Below are positions 1 through 8,438 of a stretch of 38,528 bases of DNA, piece by piece. This DNA is from an uncultured Lachnospiraceae bacterium. GTDB lineage: Bacteria > Bacillota > Clostridia > Lachnospirales > Lachnospiraceae. The stretch's first letter is position 1. Each line of letters opens with the position of its first letter. The position numbers and the translations under genes were made by a program. A model generated the notes under the pieces. That model saw only the letters and a program-made list of their open reading frames with translations. It was not told the origin of the DNA and ran no database searches. The stretch spans positions 1 to 38,528 of the forward strand of contig CAMWJF010000039.1 in assembly GCA_947174505.1 (NCBI GenBank), given 5' to 3'.

Positions 1-61
1 ACTATAAAATCCTTGAAAAATAAGGAAAAATGACTTGACTAAATAGGGAGGAAAAGAAAGA

Positions 62-604
62 ATGGAACTGTTTAAGAACCATCAAAAAAGACGCAGGGAG
101 CGTCTGCAGAGGCTTTACGAACGTCATAAGAGAATCCATGAGCTGCTTCGGGAGCACGGCGAGGATATCCTGAAATCTGAGAATTTTATGAGAACCAGAA
201 AGCATATTCAGCACGGCACCATGACGGTGCATAATCATTGCATGGATGTGGCGCGTTACAGTCTTCAGATAAACAATAAGCTGGGGATTGGCTGCAACAA
301 GCATGACCTGATCCGGGGTGCGCTGCTTCATGATTATTTTCTCTACGACTGGCATGATAAGGCATATCTGTCCCAGAGAAAGCGCCTGCACGGGTTTCAT
401 CATCCGATGACAGCGCTCCGGAATGCAGAGAAGGAGTATCAATTGAACGACGTTCAGCGGGATATCATAAAGAAGCACATGTGGCCTCTGTCGGTGGTGC
501 CGCCCATCTGCAGGGAGGCCTGGGTTGTGACAGCCGCGGATAAGTATTGCTCGCTGATGGAAACGGTGGGCTTTCATCGGGGGCATGGGGCCAAAGCGTC
601 ATGA
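62..604 (+). CDS. HD-domain phosphohydrolase
   Basis: This 180-residue cytoplasmic protein has an HD-superfamily core. A His pair lies at residues 57/59 (THNH-like context), the HD doublet is H90-D91 within GALLHDYFLYDWHD, and a late Asp sits in the TAADKYCSL segment near residue 160. Such proteins are metal-dependent phosphohydrolases, often acting on nucleotides; the substrate here is unknown. The first 50 residues are very basic (HQKRRRERLQRL). The start is supported by AGGGAGG at 45-51. The stop overlaps the next start as ATGA (601-604), so it is probably translationally coupled to the decarboxylase gene. The HD family assignment is firm; the specific function is not. Confidence 0.82.
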   Translation: MELFKNHQKRRRERLQRLYERHKRIHELLREHGEDILKSENFMRTRKHIQHGTMTVHNHCMDVARYSLQINNKLGIGCNKHDLIRGALLHDYFLYDWHDKAYLSQRKRLHGFHHPMTALRNAEKEYQLNDVQRDIIKKHMWPLSVVPPICREAWVVTAADKYCSLMETVGFHRGHGAKAS

Positions 605-2049
605 CAGCGGGGAGAAGCCTGTATCAGGCATTATCAGACTATGCGGCGGGTGATTTTTATCCTTATCACATGCCGGGACATAAACGAAATCCGGCAGGCG
701 GCGAGATGGCGGATTATCATAAAATCGACATAACGGAGATAGACGGCTTTGACAACCTGCATCAGGCGGAGGGCATTTTGAAGGAAGCCCAGCTTCGTGC
801 AAACCGCCTTTACGGCGCAGATGAAACTTTTTTTCTGGTAAATGGCAGTACCGGCGGTGTGTTGGCCGCCATTATGGCGGCAGCCCAGCCGTTTGATGAG
901 ATTTTATTGGCAAGGAATTGTCATAAGTCGGTATACCACGCGGCGATCCTGCACGGACTGATTGTGCGGTATTGCTGGCCGAAAATGATTTCTGAGTACG
1001 ATATTTTTGACGGGGTGTCTGCGGAGGAGATCGGTAATCTTCTGGATACATATCCCGGGGTAAAGGCGGTGGTCATTACTTCGCCGACTTACGAGGGCGT
1101 TCTTTCCGATATTCCCGGGATCGCTGCCGCGGTACACGAGCGGGGGAAGATATTGATTGTGGATGAAGCGCACGGATCGCATTTTGGCCTGTCGTCGCAT
1201 ATGCCGCAGGGAGCCATTGCGGGAGGAGCGGATCTGATAATCCACAGTCTGCATAAAACGCTGCCGGCCATGACACAGACGGCGCTACTGCATGTGAACG
1301 GAGACAGGGTGGACAGGGGAAAACTGCGTGGGTATCTTTCCATGCTGCAAAGCAGTAGTCCTTCCTATGTACTTATGGCGAGCATGGACGCCTGCATGAA
1401 GTTTCTGGAAGAACAGGGCCAGGAACGGTTTGCCGCTATGAGGGGACATTATGAAAGCTTTTGTGAAAAGACCGCGTCCCTCGAACATATCCATATAGGG
1501 AAAATGACAAAAGTGTCACAAAAGAGATATGAGCTGAAAGGCTGGGATCTCGGCAAAATGGTGATTTCCGTCAAGGGGACGAATATGACGGGAAAAGAGC
1601 TGGGCGATGTTCTGCGGGAAACCTATCATCTGGAGATGGAGATGACGGCAGAAACCTATGTGCTGGCAATTATGACGCTGATGGACGAGGCGGCGGGATG
1701 GCAGAGATTGGCTGACGCGCTTTGTGAAATAGATGATAGGATAGAGGAGAGCGCAGACGAAGGGAGCTTTGCGTCTGGGAAAAGGGCGGCGTATTTGAAC
1801 AGGCCGCTTAAAAGCCGTATGACGCCTGCCCGGGCATTTCAAAGCGAATGGGAGACGATTCCGATGCAGGAGGCCGCAGGCAGGACTGCGGCCGGTTTTA
1901 TCAACCTTTACCCGCCGGGAAGTCCGATCGTGGCGCCGGGAGAAATGCTGGACGAGGCGGTGATGAAGCAGATCGAAGAATACCGCAGAACAGGATTGCA
2001 CATACAGGGAGTGTCTGAGGATGGACAGATTGTTGTAGTGGCGCTGTAG
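601..2049 (+). CDS. Orn/Lys/Arg decarboxylase family, PLP-dependent (YaaO/SpeA-like)
   Basis: A 482-residue fold-type I PLP enzyme of the Orn/Lys/Arg decarboxylase major-domain family, the size of the short Bacillus YaaO/SpeA group. It carries the N-terminal substrate motif PYHMPGHKRNP, the cofactor-contacting segment IVDEAHGSHFG, and the Schiff-base lysine K219 in HSLHKTLPA. The family decarboxylates lysine, arginine or ornithine to cadaverine, agmatine or putrescine; the substrate cannot be read from sequence. The ATG at 601 is chosen because it overlaps the upstream TGA (ATGA) and the family N-terminus (RSLYQALSDY) follows directly. An in-frame start at 547 would lie inside the HD gene. 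Its position before an NMP kinase, yaaR and holB matches Bacillus yaaO-tmk-yaaR-holB. Confidence 0.9.
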   Translation: MTAGRSLYQALSDYAAGDFYPYHMPGHKRNPAGGEMADYHKIDITEIDGFDNLHQAEGILKEAQLRANRLYGADETFFLVNGSTGGVLAAIMAAAQPFDEILLARNCHKSVYHAAILHGLIVRYCWPKMISEYDIFDGVSAEEIGNLLDTYPGVKAVVITSPTYEGVLSDIPGIAAAVHERGKILIVDEAHGSHFGLSSHMPQGAIAGGADLIIHSLHKTLPAMTQTALLHVNGDRVDRGKLRGYLSMLQSSSPSYVLMASMDACMKFLEEQGQERFAAMRGHYESFCEKTASLEHIHIGKMTKVSQKRYELKGWDLGKMVISVKGTNMTGKELGDVLRETYHLEMEMTAETYVLAIMTLMDEAAGWQRLADALCEIDDRIEESADEGSFASGKRAAYLNRPLKSRMTPARAFQSEWETIPMQEAAGRTAAGFINLYPPGSPIVAPGEMLDEAVMKQIEEYRRTGLHIQGVSEDGQIVVVAL

Positions 2050-2087
2050 CGGTTGAAATTCTTATTATATTAAGGTAAGATATTGGC

Positions 2088-2678
2088 ATGGGGAAAATAG
2101 TATGCCTGATGGGGAAAAGCTCATCGGGGAAAGATACCATATATAAAAGGCTGCTGGAGCAAAAAAATGTTCCGTTAAAGACGATTGTGCCCTACACGAC
2201 CCGGCCGATCCGGGCGGGGGAGCAGGAAGGTGTGGAATATCATTTTACGGATGAGGAGGGTTTTCAAAGGTTTCTGCGACAGGGAAATGTAATCGAGGCG
2301 AGAGCCTATGATACCTGTTACGGCATTTGGAGGTATTTTACCGTGGCGGATGCGGAGATTGATCTTTCGACTCACTCTTATGTGCTGATCGGCACGCTGG
2401 AGGCTTATGACCAGCTTCGTGGGTTTTACGGCGCGGATAAGGTGCTGCCGGTTATGATTGAGCTGGATGACGGCGTGCGCCTGCAGCGCGCGCTGGATCG
2501 GGAGAAATCGCAGGATCATCCGAAATACGAGGAGCTGTGCAGGCGGTATCTGGCGGATGCGCAGGACTTTTCCGAGGAGAAGCTGGCTCTCTCCAAAATA
2601 GACAGAACCTTTTATAACGACCGGCTGGAAAGCTGTTTGAATGAGATTACGGATTATTTGCGGGAGCGTCTGGGGTAA
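2088..2678 (+). CDS. Guanylate kinase-like nucleoside monophosphate kinase
   Basis: A 196-residue P-loop kinase. Walker A is GKSSSGKDT at residues 9-17, followed by the guanylate-kinase nucleotide-binding signature TTRPIRAGEQEGVEYHF. The family transfers phosphate from ATP to GMP, giving GDP. It sits exactly where thymidylate kinase (tmk) is found in the Bacillus version of this gene order, but the signature is guanylate-kinase-like, not Tmk-like. It may be an extra paralogue of a housekeeping gmk elsewhere, perhaps with altered specificity. The Shine-Dalgarno is weak (AAGGT about 12 nt upstream). Confidence 0.82.
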   Translation: MGKIVCLMGKSSSGKDTIYKRLLEQKNVPLKTIVPYTTRPIRAGEQEGVEYHFTDEEGFQRFLRQGNVIEARAYDTCYGIWRYFTVADAEIDLSTHSYVLIGTLEAYDQLRGFYGADKVLPVMIELDDGVRLQRALDREKSQDHPKYEELCRRYLADAQDFSEEKLALSKIDRTFYNDRLESCLNEITDYLRERLG

Positions 2679-2767
2679 AGCGCTGACGTGACAGTTAAGC
2701 GAGGGATTTTGCACTTGCCGCAAAGTCCGTGAAATGTGTAGATTGAGTCAGGCGGGAGGTGACAGGA

Positions 2768-3208
2768 GTGGACATTAAAGTAAATCAGGTACAGCAGGCG
2801 CCGCAGATTGAGCAGACGCAGCAGGCGCAGGAGACGGACGGCACTTTTAAGTTTACTCTGGTCAGCAGGATTGAGGAGCAGGATCTGCAAAATGCCCTGA
2901 CGGGCATGATGGAGGAGATTACCAGACAGGGAGATAAGCTTGCCAAGCATCGTGATATTAAGGACATGAAGCGCTACCGTGCGCTGGTGAAAGATTTCCT
3001 GAATGAGATAGTAAACAGATCCCACGCCTTTTCCAGGGAAAATTTTCTGGACAGGCGGGGGCGGCACAGGGTTTACGGGATCATCCGCCTGATTGACCAG
3101 AATCTGGATGCGCTGGCACAGGAGCTGGTGAAGGATGAACAGGACAATCTGGCGATTCTGGAAAAAATCGGGGAAATCCGGGGGTTATTGCTGGATATCT
3201 TTACTTAA
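2768..3208 (+). CDS. yaaR: YaaR/DUF327 family protein
   Basis: A 146-residue helical protein of the YaaR (DUF327) family, recognised by the charged helical body and the segment [19 protein letters not shown] followed by [20 protein letters not shown]. The biochemical role of the family is unknown. It is almost always upstream of holB, as here. Two GTG starts are possible. The one at 2768 has GGAGGTG at 2755-2761 with a 6-nt spacer, whereas the GTG at 2759 lies inside that ribosome-binding site, so 2768 is preferred. The N-terminus is Gln-rich ([15 protein letters not shown]), a low-complexity tail typical of the family. Confidence 0.85.
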   Translation: MDIKVNQVQQAPQIEQTQQAQETDGTFKFTLVSRIEEQDLQNALTGMMEEITRQGDKLAKHRDIKDMKRYRALVKDFLNEIVNRSHAFSRENFLDRRGRHRVYGIIRLIDQNLDALAQELVKDEQDNLAILEKIGEIRGLLLDIFT

Positions 3209-3248
3209 CCGCTGCATGGCGGGTGGGAACTTACAGGGGGATAAATAT

Positions 3249-4238
3249 ATGGCAAAGTTTTCGGATATTGTCGGCCAGGAAGAACTGAAACAGCATATAC
3301 AGAATGCGATTGAGACGGACAAGGTTTCCCACGCTTATATTATCAGCGGAGAGCGCAATGCGGGCAAGGAGTTTATCGCCCGTCTTTTTGCGATGACTCT
3401 ACAGTGCGAAAAGGGCGGCAAGGAACCCTGTGGGGAGTGCCATTCCTGCAGGCAGGCGATAAGCCGCAACCAGCCGGATATTATCTATGTCAGCCACGAA
3501 AAGCCGAATACCATCGGCGTGGAGGACATCAGGGAACAGATTAATAACGATATCGGGATTAAGCCTTACAGCAGCCCGCGCAAGGTTTATATCATGAACG
3601 AGGGCGAGAAAATGACGCCGCAGGCGCAGAATGCGCTCTTAAAGACGCTGGAGGAGCCGCCGGCCTATGCTGTGATTCTGATCCTTACCTCCAATGTGGA
3701 GGAGCTTCTGCCAACGATCATCAGCCGCTGCGTGGTATTAAACATGAAGCCTGTGTCGGATGCGCTTGTGAAAAAGTTTTTGATGGAAGAGCTGGCGGTG
3801 CCGGATTATAAGGCGAATATCTGCGTTGCATTCGCAAGAGGAAACGTGGGCAAAGCGAAGCATCTGGCAGGCAGCGAGGAGTTTGAGAAAGTCAAGGAAG
3901 AGGCCATTTCGCTGGTGAAGTATATCAACGATATGGAAATCAACGAGATCGTTAAGGCGATCAAAAAGATTACGGAGTACAATCTGGATATCAATGATTA
4001 TCTGGATATTCTGACGGTCTGGTACAGGGATGTGCTGCTGTTTAAGGCGACGAAGGACATGAACAGCCTGATTTTCCGCAACGAGATTCAGCAGATCAGG
4101 AGAGTGGCGGACAGAAGCACCTACGAGGGGATCGAGACGATTGTGAACGCCCTCCAGCAGGCGAAGAGGAGACTGGAGGCTAACGTCAACTTTGACTTGA
4201 CGATGGAGCTTTTGCTGCTTACCATTAAGGAAAACTAA
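3249..4238 (+). CDS. holB: DNA polymerase III delta' subunit
   Basis: A 329-residue AAA+ clamp-loader subunit. It opens with FSDIVGQEELKQHIQNAI, the DnaX/HolB N-terminal signature, then a degenerate Walker A, GERNAGKE (34-41), in which the usual Ser/Thr is Glu. A four-Cys zinc module follows (C53, C61, C64, C67), then the SRC motif at 159-161. The altered P-loop argues against ATP hydrolysis and fits delta', the stator of the clamp loader. The start at 3249 is taken because family homology begins there and GGGGG precedes it; the reading frame stays open upstream but overlaps yaaR. It is followed by ricT, as in Bacillus. Confidence 0.92.
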   Translation: MAKFSDIVGQEELKQHIQNAIETDKVSHAYIISGERNAGKEFIARLFAMTLQCEKGGKEPCGECHSCRQAISRNQPDIIYVSHEKPNTIGVEDIREQINNDIGIKPYSSPRKVYIMNEGEKMTPQAQNALLKTLEEPPAYAVILILTSNVEELLPTIISRCVVLNMKPVSDALVKKFLMEELAVPDYKANICVAFARGNVGKAKHLAGSEEFEKVKEEAISLVKYINDMEINEIVKAIKKITEYNLDINDYLDILTVWYRDVLLFKATKDMNSLIFRNEIQQIRRVADRSTYEGIETIVNALQQAKRRLEANVNFDLTMELLLLTIKEN

Positions 4239-4267
4239 ATACGGAATTATTTGGAGGTTGATAGATT

Positions 4268-5167
4268 ATGGTTAAGGTGATAGGCGTGCGGTTCCGTACC
4301 GCCGGTAAAGTATATTTTTTTGATCCGGGAAAGCTGGAGATCAAACAGGGCGACCATGTAATCGTGGAGACTGCCCGGGGAATTGAGTACGGCACAGTAA
4401 TCGGGGCGCCCAGAGAGGTGGATAACGAAAAGGTGGTGCAGCCCCTGAAATCCGTTTTAAGGATAGCGAATCAGAAGGATGATGAGCAGGAGGCGTCGAA
4501 CAGAAAGAAGGAGAAAGACGCCTTCAAAATTTGTCTGGAAAAAATCAGAAAACACGATCTGCAGATGAAACTGATTGACGCGGAGTACACGTTTGACAAC
4601 AATAAAGTCCTTTTCTATTTTACGGCGGACGGCCGTATTGATTTCAGGGAGCTGGTGAAGGATCTGGCTTCCGTGTTTAAGACAAGAATTGAGCTTCGGC
4701 AGATCGGCGTGAGGGATGAGACGAAGATTCTGGGAGGTATCGGTATTTGCGGACGGCCTCTTTGCTGTTACACGCATCTGTCGGAGTTTGCGCCGGTTTC
4801 CATTAAGATGGCGAAAGAGCAGAATCTGTCCTTAAATCCTACGAAAATTTCCGGCGTCTGCGGCAGGCTGATGTGCTGCCTGAAAAATGAGGAAGAGACT
4901 TACGAGGAGCTGAATAGAAAGCTGCCGAATGTGGGAGATTATGTGACGACGGACGACGGGCTGAAGGGCGAGGTGCAAAGCGTAAACGTACTGCGGCAGC
5001 TTGTGAAGGTCATAGTGGATGTAGGTGATGAAAAGGAAATTCAGGAATACCGGGCAGATCAGCTCCGCTTTAAGAGAAGACATGGCAAGAACCGCAAGGT
5101 GGAGGCCAGCGATCCCGAATTGAAAGAGCTGGAAAAGCTGGAAAAGAAGGATGAGGCAGGAAAGTAA
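4268..5167 (+). CDS. ricT: RicT/YaaT, PSP1-domain iron-sulfur protein
   Basis: A 299-residue PSP1 C-terminal-domain protein. The Cys pattern typical of RicT is visible: CGRPLCC (C161, C166, C167) and CGRLMCC (C198, C203, C204). In Bacillus, RicT with RicA and RicF binds [4Fe-4S] clusters and acts on RNase Y-dependent RNA maturation and on phosphorelay, competence and biofilm functions. The start has GGAGG at 4253-4257. It lies 29 bp after holB, the standard synteny; yabA, which follows in Bacillus, is absent. The C-terminus is a charged tail rich in Glu and Lys. Confidence 0.92.
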   Translation: MVKVIGVRFRTAGKVYFFDPGKLEIKQGDHVIVETARGIEYGTVIGAPREVDNEKVVQPLKSVLRIANQKDDEQEASNRKKEKDAFKICLEKIRKHDLQMKLIDAEYTFDNNKVLFYFTADGRIDFRELVKDLASVFKTRIELRQIGVRDETKILGGIGICGRPLCCYTHLSEFAPVSIKMAKEQNLSLNPTKISGVCGRLMCCLKNEEETYEELNRKLPNVGDYVTTDDGLKGEVQSVNVLRQLVKVIVDVGDEKEIQEYRADQLRFKRRHGKNRKVEASDPELKELEKLEKKDEAGK

Positions 5168-5182
5168 ATCGGAGAGCGGGCT

Positions 5183-5929
5183 GTGCGGAAGCGTGATATA
5201 CTTTTGAAGGAAAATGAGAGAATAGACGACCTGCAAAGAAACGGGTACCGTATCATTCAGGACCGGAAGCGTTTCTGTTTCGGGATGGACGCGGTGCTTT
5301 TGTCGGGGTTCGCCGTTGTGAAGGACGGCGCGCGGGTGCTGGATCTTGGAACGGGGACGGGAATTATTCCGATTCTGCTGGAGGCAAAGACAAGGGCGGC
5401 GCATCTGACCGGGCTGGAGATTCAGGCTGACAGCGCGGAGATGGCAGCGCGGAGCATAGCTTTAAACGGGCTGGAAGAAAAAATAGATATTGTTACGGGA
5501 GATATTAAGGAGGCAGATAAGCTGTTTGGTGCTGCTTCCTTTGACGTTATTACCTGCAATCCGCCCTATATGATCGGACAGCACGGGCTGCACAACCCTT
5601 CGGACGCGAAGGCCATTGCCAGACATGAGCTTCTCTGTACGCTGGAGGATGTGGTATCGCAGGCCGCCGGACTTCTAGTGCCGGGCGGCAGGTTTTTTCT
5701 CGTACACAGACCCTTCCGGCTGGCGGAGATTATTGTGACGCTGACGAAGTATAAGCTGGAGCCGAAACGTATGCGGCTGGTATATCCGTTTGCGGATAAG
5801 GAGCCGAATATGGTTCTTTTGGAGGCGGTGCGGGGCGGCAGACCGCGTATGACGGTGGAGAAGCCGCTGATTGTGTATGAAGAGCTGGGAGTGTATACAC
5901 CGGAGATTTATGAGGTGTATGGTTACTAA
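5183..5929 (+). CDS. tRNA1(Val) adenine-N6-methyltransferase-like (YabB/TrmN6 family)
   Basis: A 248-residue class I SAM methyltransferase. Motif I, VLDLGTGTG, begins at V52 and the catalytic N6-adenine signature NPPYM is at N126-Y129. The N-terminal segment GYRIIQDRKRFCFGMDAVLL is diagnostic for the YabB/TrmN6 group, which methylates N6 of A37 in tRNA(Val); the exact target here is inferred. The start is GTG at 5183, preceded by a GGAGAG-like site, with a 15-bp gap after ricT. The same gene follows yaaT/yabA in Bacillus. Confidence 0.86.
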   Translation: MRKRDILLKENERIDDLQRNGYRIIQDRKRFCFGMDAVLLSGFAVVKDGARVLDLGTGTGIIPILLEAKTRAAHLTGLEIQADSAEMAARSIALNGLEEKIDIVTGDIKEADKLFGAASFDVITCNPPYMIGQHGLHNPSDAKAIARHELLCTLEDVVSQAAGLLVPGGRFFLVHRPFRLAEIIVTLTKYKLEPKRMRLVYPFADKEPNMVLLEAVRGGRPRMTVEKPLIVYEELGVYTPEIYEVYGY

Positions 5930-6066
5930 AGTGAGAAGATTTTCTTAAGCGCAGCGGCAGAGGCTGTATTGCAAAGTCGGCATAGCTGGCTTGGGAGATC
6001 GGAATCTCACTTGAGAGAATGTCTGAAAAGCGGCATTCTCTGCATGGATTTGAGAGGACAAAGTGT
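5930..6066 (+). other. Structured leader between methyltransferase and rsmI
   Basis: This 137-bp gap holds two nested inverted repeats: AAGTGAGA near 5931 pairs with TCTCACTT near 6005-6012, and GAGAATG near 6014 pairs with CATTCTC near 6035. No T-run follows, so it does not look like a terminator. The second hairpin faintly resembles the dispersed repeat at 7326 and 22546. Its function is unknown. Confidence 0.4.
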
Positions 6067-6918
6067 ATGCCGGGAATGCTATATCTGTGTGCGACGCCGA
6101 TCGGGAACCTTGGGGATATGACGCCGCGTGTGGTGGAGACACTGCAAAGCGTGGATCTGATTGCGGCGGAGGATACGCGCAACAGCATTAAGCTTTTGAA
6201 CCATTTTGGGATCAGGACTTCTATGACAAGCTACCACGAATATAATAAAGTAGAAAAAGCGGACTATCTTGTGGAACAGATGCGGCAGGGGAAAAATGTA
6301 GCTCTTATTTCGGATGCGGGCACCCCCGCCATTTCCGACCCGGGAGAGGTGCTTGTGCAGAAATGTCAGGGGGCGGGCATTACCGTCACTTCCCTGCCCG
6401 GTCCGGCGGCGTGCATCACGGCGCTTACACTTTCGGGGCTTTCCGCCAGGCGATTCTGTTTCGAGGGCTTTCTGCCGTCGGATAAAAAGGAGAAGGCGCA
6501 GATTCTTGCGGAGCTAAAGGAGGAATCCCGCACGATTCTCATTTATGAAGCGCCTCACCGTCTGGTGCGGACGCTGGGAGAGCTGTACGGGGCGCTGGGC
6601 GACCGCAGGGTCACTCTTTGCAGGGAACTGACAAAAAGGTTTGAAACCATACTGCCGACCACGTTCGGGGAGGCGCTTTCCTATTATGAGCGGGAGGAGC
6701 CCCGCGGGGAGTATGTGCTTGTAGTGGAGGGAAAGAGCCTGCGGCAGAAGGAAGAGGAGCGGCAGGCGTCATGGCAGAGTATGACGATAGAGGAGCATAT
6801 GGCTTTTTACGAGGAGGGAGGGATGGACTCAAAAACGGCCATGAAACAGGTCGCGAAGGACCGCGGTATGGCGAAAAGGGAAATCTATGCTGTCATTCAT
6901 GGGGCAGGCATGCAGTGA
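6067..6918 (+). CDS. rsmI: 16S rRNA (cytidine1402-2'-O)-methyltransferase
   Basis: A 283-residue RsmI/YraL-family protein of the tetrapyrrole-methylase fold. Signatures are MLYLCATPIGNLGDMTPR at the N-terminus, AAEDTRNS, ALISDAGTPAISDPG and SLPGPAACITAL. It methylates the 2'-OH of C1402 in the 16S rRNA decoding centre. The start at 6067 (MPGMLYL) is chosen over an in-frame ATG at 6019 because homology begins there and GAGAGG lies about 10 nt upstream. The C-terminus has the short helical region common to the family. It closes the yaaR-holB-ricT-yabB-rsmI block; the yazA gene found in Bacillus is missing. Confidence 0.93.
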   Translation: MPGMLYLCATPIGNLGDMTPRVVETLQSVDLIAAEDTRNSIKLLNHFGIRTSMTSYHEYNKVEKADYLVEQMRQGKNVALISDAGTPAISDPGEVLVQKCQGAGITVTSLPGPAACITALTLSGLSARRFCFEGFLPSDKKEKAQILAELKEESRTILIYEAPHRLVRTLGELYGALGDRRVTLCRELTKRFETILPTTFGEALSYYEREEPRGEYVLVVEGKSLRQKEEERQASWQSMTIEEHMAFYEEGGMDSKTAMKQVAKDRGMAKREIYAVIHGAGMQ

Positions 6919-6962
6919 CCCGCCCATTCCGTGAGAGCATATAACAAATTTATCAATATTTA

Positions 6963-7002
6963 TTGTCAAAGTGATTGACAAAACGCCCAGAATCCGTAAA
7001 AT
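6963..7002 (+). promoter_or_regulatory. Upstream dyad and possible second acpP promoter
   Basis: A perfect 7-bp inverted repeat, TTGTCAA-agtga-TTGACAA (6963-6981), is followed by TAAAAT at 6997-7002. TTGACA (6975-6980) and TAAAAT are 16 nt apart, so this could be a tandem promoter upstream of the main acpP promoter. The dyad could equally be a regulator site. Confidence 0.45.
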
Positions 7003-7007
7003 TATGA

Positions 7008-7048
7008 TTGACAAATGTTGGGCCAGATAATATACTTTGAATGTCAAA
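7008..7048 (+). promoter_or_regulatory. acpP promoter with FabT-like operator
   Basis: TTGACA (7008-7013), a 17-nt spacer and TATACT (7031-7036) form a near-consensus sigma-A promoter. Overlapping the -10 and the start point is the dyad TTTGA-ATG-TCAAA (7036-7048). It resembles the TTTGA-N3-TCAAA core bound by the MarR-family lipid repressor FabT. The same dyad lies before fabD. Binding is inferred; no fabT gene is in the window. Confidence 0.75.
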
Positions 7049-7079
7049 CTATTTTAATGACGAAAAGGAGAACAGGAAA

Positions 7080-7313
7080 ATGTTAGAGAGAGTGATTGAG
7101 ATTATTCAGGAACAGTTAAACTTGGACGGCGTAGAAATTACCGAGGATTCTTCTTTCAAGGACGATCTTGGTGCGGATTCTCTGGACTTATTTGAGCTGG
7201 TTATGGCCTTCGAGGAAGAGTACGGCGTAGAGATTCCTTCCGAGGACTTAGAGCAGATCACAACAGTAGGCGCTGTGGTTGAGTATATGAAGAGCAAGGG
7301 TGTAGAGGCGTAA
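7080..7313 (+). CDS. acpP: Acyl carrier protein
   Basis: A 77-residue acidic four-helix ACP. The phosphopantetheine attachment Ser is S34 in [23 protein letters not shown]. It carries the growing acyl chain as a thioester during type II fatty-acid synthesis. The start at 7080 is set by AAAGGAG at 7064-7070 with a 9-nt spacer; the in-frame ATG at 7041 lies within the operator. The gene leads the fatty-acid block, followed after a repeat-filled gap by fabK. Transcription is probably high and lipid-regulated, given the near-consensus promoter overlapped by a FabT-like dyad. Confidence 0.97.
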   Translation: MLERVIEIIQEQLNLDGVEITEDSSFKDDLGADSLDLFELVMAFEEEYGVEIPSEDLEQITTVGAVVEYMKSKGVEA

Positions 7314-7325
7314 GCCGGGCGGCAG

Positions 7326-7431
7326 TTTATGGTTTAGAAAATTGCCACAGCGTAAAACATGGAAGCAGAATGCGGAGCATTCTCTGAATCGAGCGTGAGC
7401 GCTCGATTTGGGATTTGAGGTTTATAGAATG
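7326..7431. repeat. Dispersed palindromic repeat, copy A (acpP-fabK gap)
   Basis: This element of about 105 bp has two hairpins: AGAATGC-gga-GCATTCT and AATCGAGCG-tgag-CGCTCGATT. A clearly related copy lies at 22546-22659; the shared part starts at TTTAT, continues through AATTGC-ACAG-GTAAA and spans both hairpins. The 3' end of this copy carries the fabK ribosome-binding site (GAGG, 7417-7420). It resembles a REP/MITE-like intergenic repeat rather than a terminator, since no T-run follows. Confidence 0.75.
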
Positions 7432-8355
7432 AAGACAAAAATAACGGAACTTCTGGGGATTGCATATCCGATCTTTCAGGGCGGAATGGCCTGGGTCGCA
7501 GAATATCATCTGGCGGCGGCCGTGTCAGAAGCGGGCGCACTTGGCATTATCGGCGCAGGCGGCGCACCGGCGGCTTTCGTGAGGGAGCAGATTCAGAAGA
7601 CGAAAGAGCTGACGGAGAGACCCTTCGGCGTGAATGTGATGCTGATGAACCCGGAGGCTGACGAGATCGCAAAGGTAATCGTGGAGGAAGGCGTTAAGGT
7701 GGTAACCACCGGCGCAGGGAATCCCGGTAAGTATATGGCCATGTGGAAAGAGGCGGGAATCAAAGTGATCCCGGTGGTTGCCAGCGTGGCTCTGGCAAAG
7801 ATGATGGAGCGCGCGGGCGCGGATGCAGTGATTGCTGAGGGTACAGAATCCGGCGGACATATCGGCGAGGCGACGACGATGTCCCTTGTACCGCAGGTAG
7901 TGGACGCAGTCAGTGTTCCCGTGGTCGCGGCAGGCGGCATTGCGGACGGCAGGGGCTTTGCGGCGGCGATGATGCTGGGCGCAGAAGCGGTTCAGATGGG
8001 TACACGGTTCCTGGTAGCGTCGGAGTGTACCGTACATGAGAATTACAAGAAAAAGGTGATTGCGGCCAAGGACATTGATTCCGAGGTCACCGGCCGGGCG
8101 AACGGCCATCCTGTTCGTCAGATCCGCAATAAGCTGACAAGAGAATATCTGCAGATGGAAAAGAACGGCGCATCTTTAGAAGAGATGGAGAAGCTGACAC
8201 TCGGCTCCCTGCGTAAAGCGGTGGTGGAAGGCGATGTGGTGAGCGGCACCCTTATGGCGGGGCAGATTGCAGGCATGGTCAATAAGGAGCAGTCCTGTGC
8301 GGAGATACTGGCGGAGGTCATGGATCAGGCGGAAATTCTGTTAAAGTTAAAATAA
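7429..8355 (+). CDS. fabK: Enoyl-ACP reductase II (FMN-dependent)
   Basis: A 308-residue FabK of the nitronate-monooxygenase/FMN TIM-barrel family. Typical segments are YPIFQGGMAWVAEYHLAAAVSEAGALGIIG, PFGVNVMLMNP, AEGTESGGHIGE with the active-site region His, VVAAGGIADGRG, and the phosphate-binding AVQMGTRFLVASEC. It reduces trans-2-enoyl-ACP with NAD(P)H, the last step of each elongation cycle, and stands in for FabI. The start at 7429 has GAGG 8 nt upstream; a 5' extension to 7408 would include the repeat. It is followed by a strong terminator, so acpP-fabK form one transcription unit. Confidence 0.95.
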   Translation: MKTKITELLGIAYPIFQGGMAWVAEYHLAAAVSEAGALGIIGAGGAPAAFVREQIQKTKELTERPFGVNVMLMNPEADEIAKVIVEEGVKVVTTGAGNPGKYMAMWKEAGIKVIPVVASVALAKMMERAGADAVIAEGTESGGHIGEATTMSLVPQVVDAVSVPVVAAGGIADGRGFAAAMMLGAEAVQMGTRFLVASECTVHENYKKKVIAAKDIDSEVTGRANGHPVRQIRNKLTREYLQMEKNGASLEEMEKLTLGSLRKAVVEGDVVSGTLMAGQIAGMVNKEQSCAEILAEVMDQAEILLKLK

Positions 8356-8410
8356 GGGGCACTACGCAATATTCTATGGTAAGGATAGAAGATGCAGAGC
8401 AATGCTGAAA

Positions 8411-8438
8411 AAGCAAGCTGCTTGGCTTGCTTTTTTTT
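8411..8438 (+). terminator. Rho-independent terminator after fabK
   Basis: Stem AAGCAAGC (8411-8418) pairs with GCTTGCTT (8425-8432), with a 6-nt loop, leading into a run of eight T (8431-8438). It separates acpP-fabK from the fabD unit. Confidence 0.9.
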
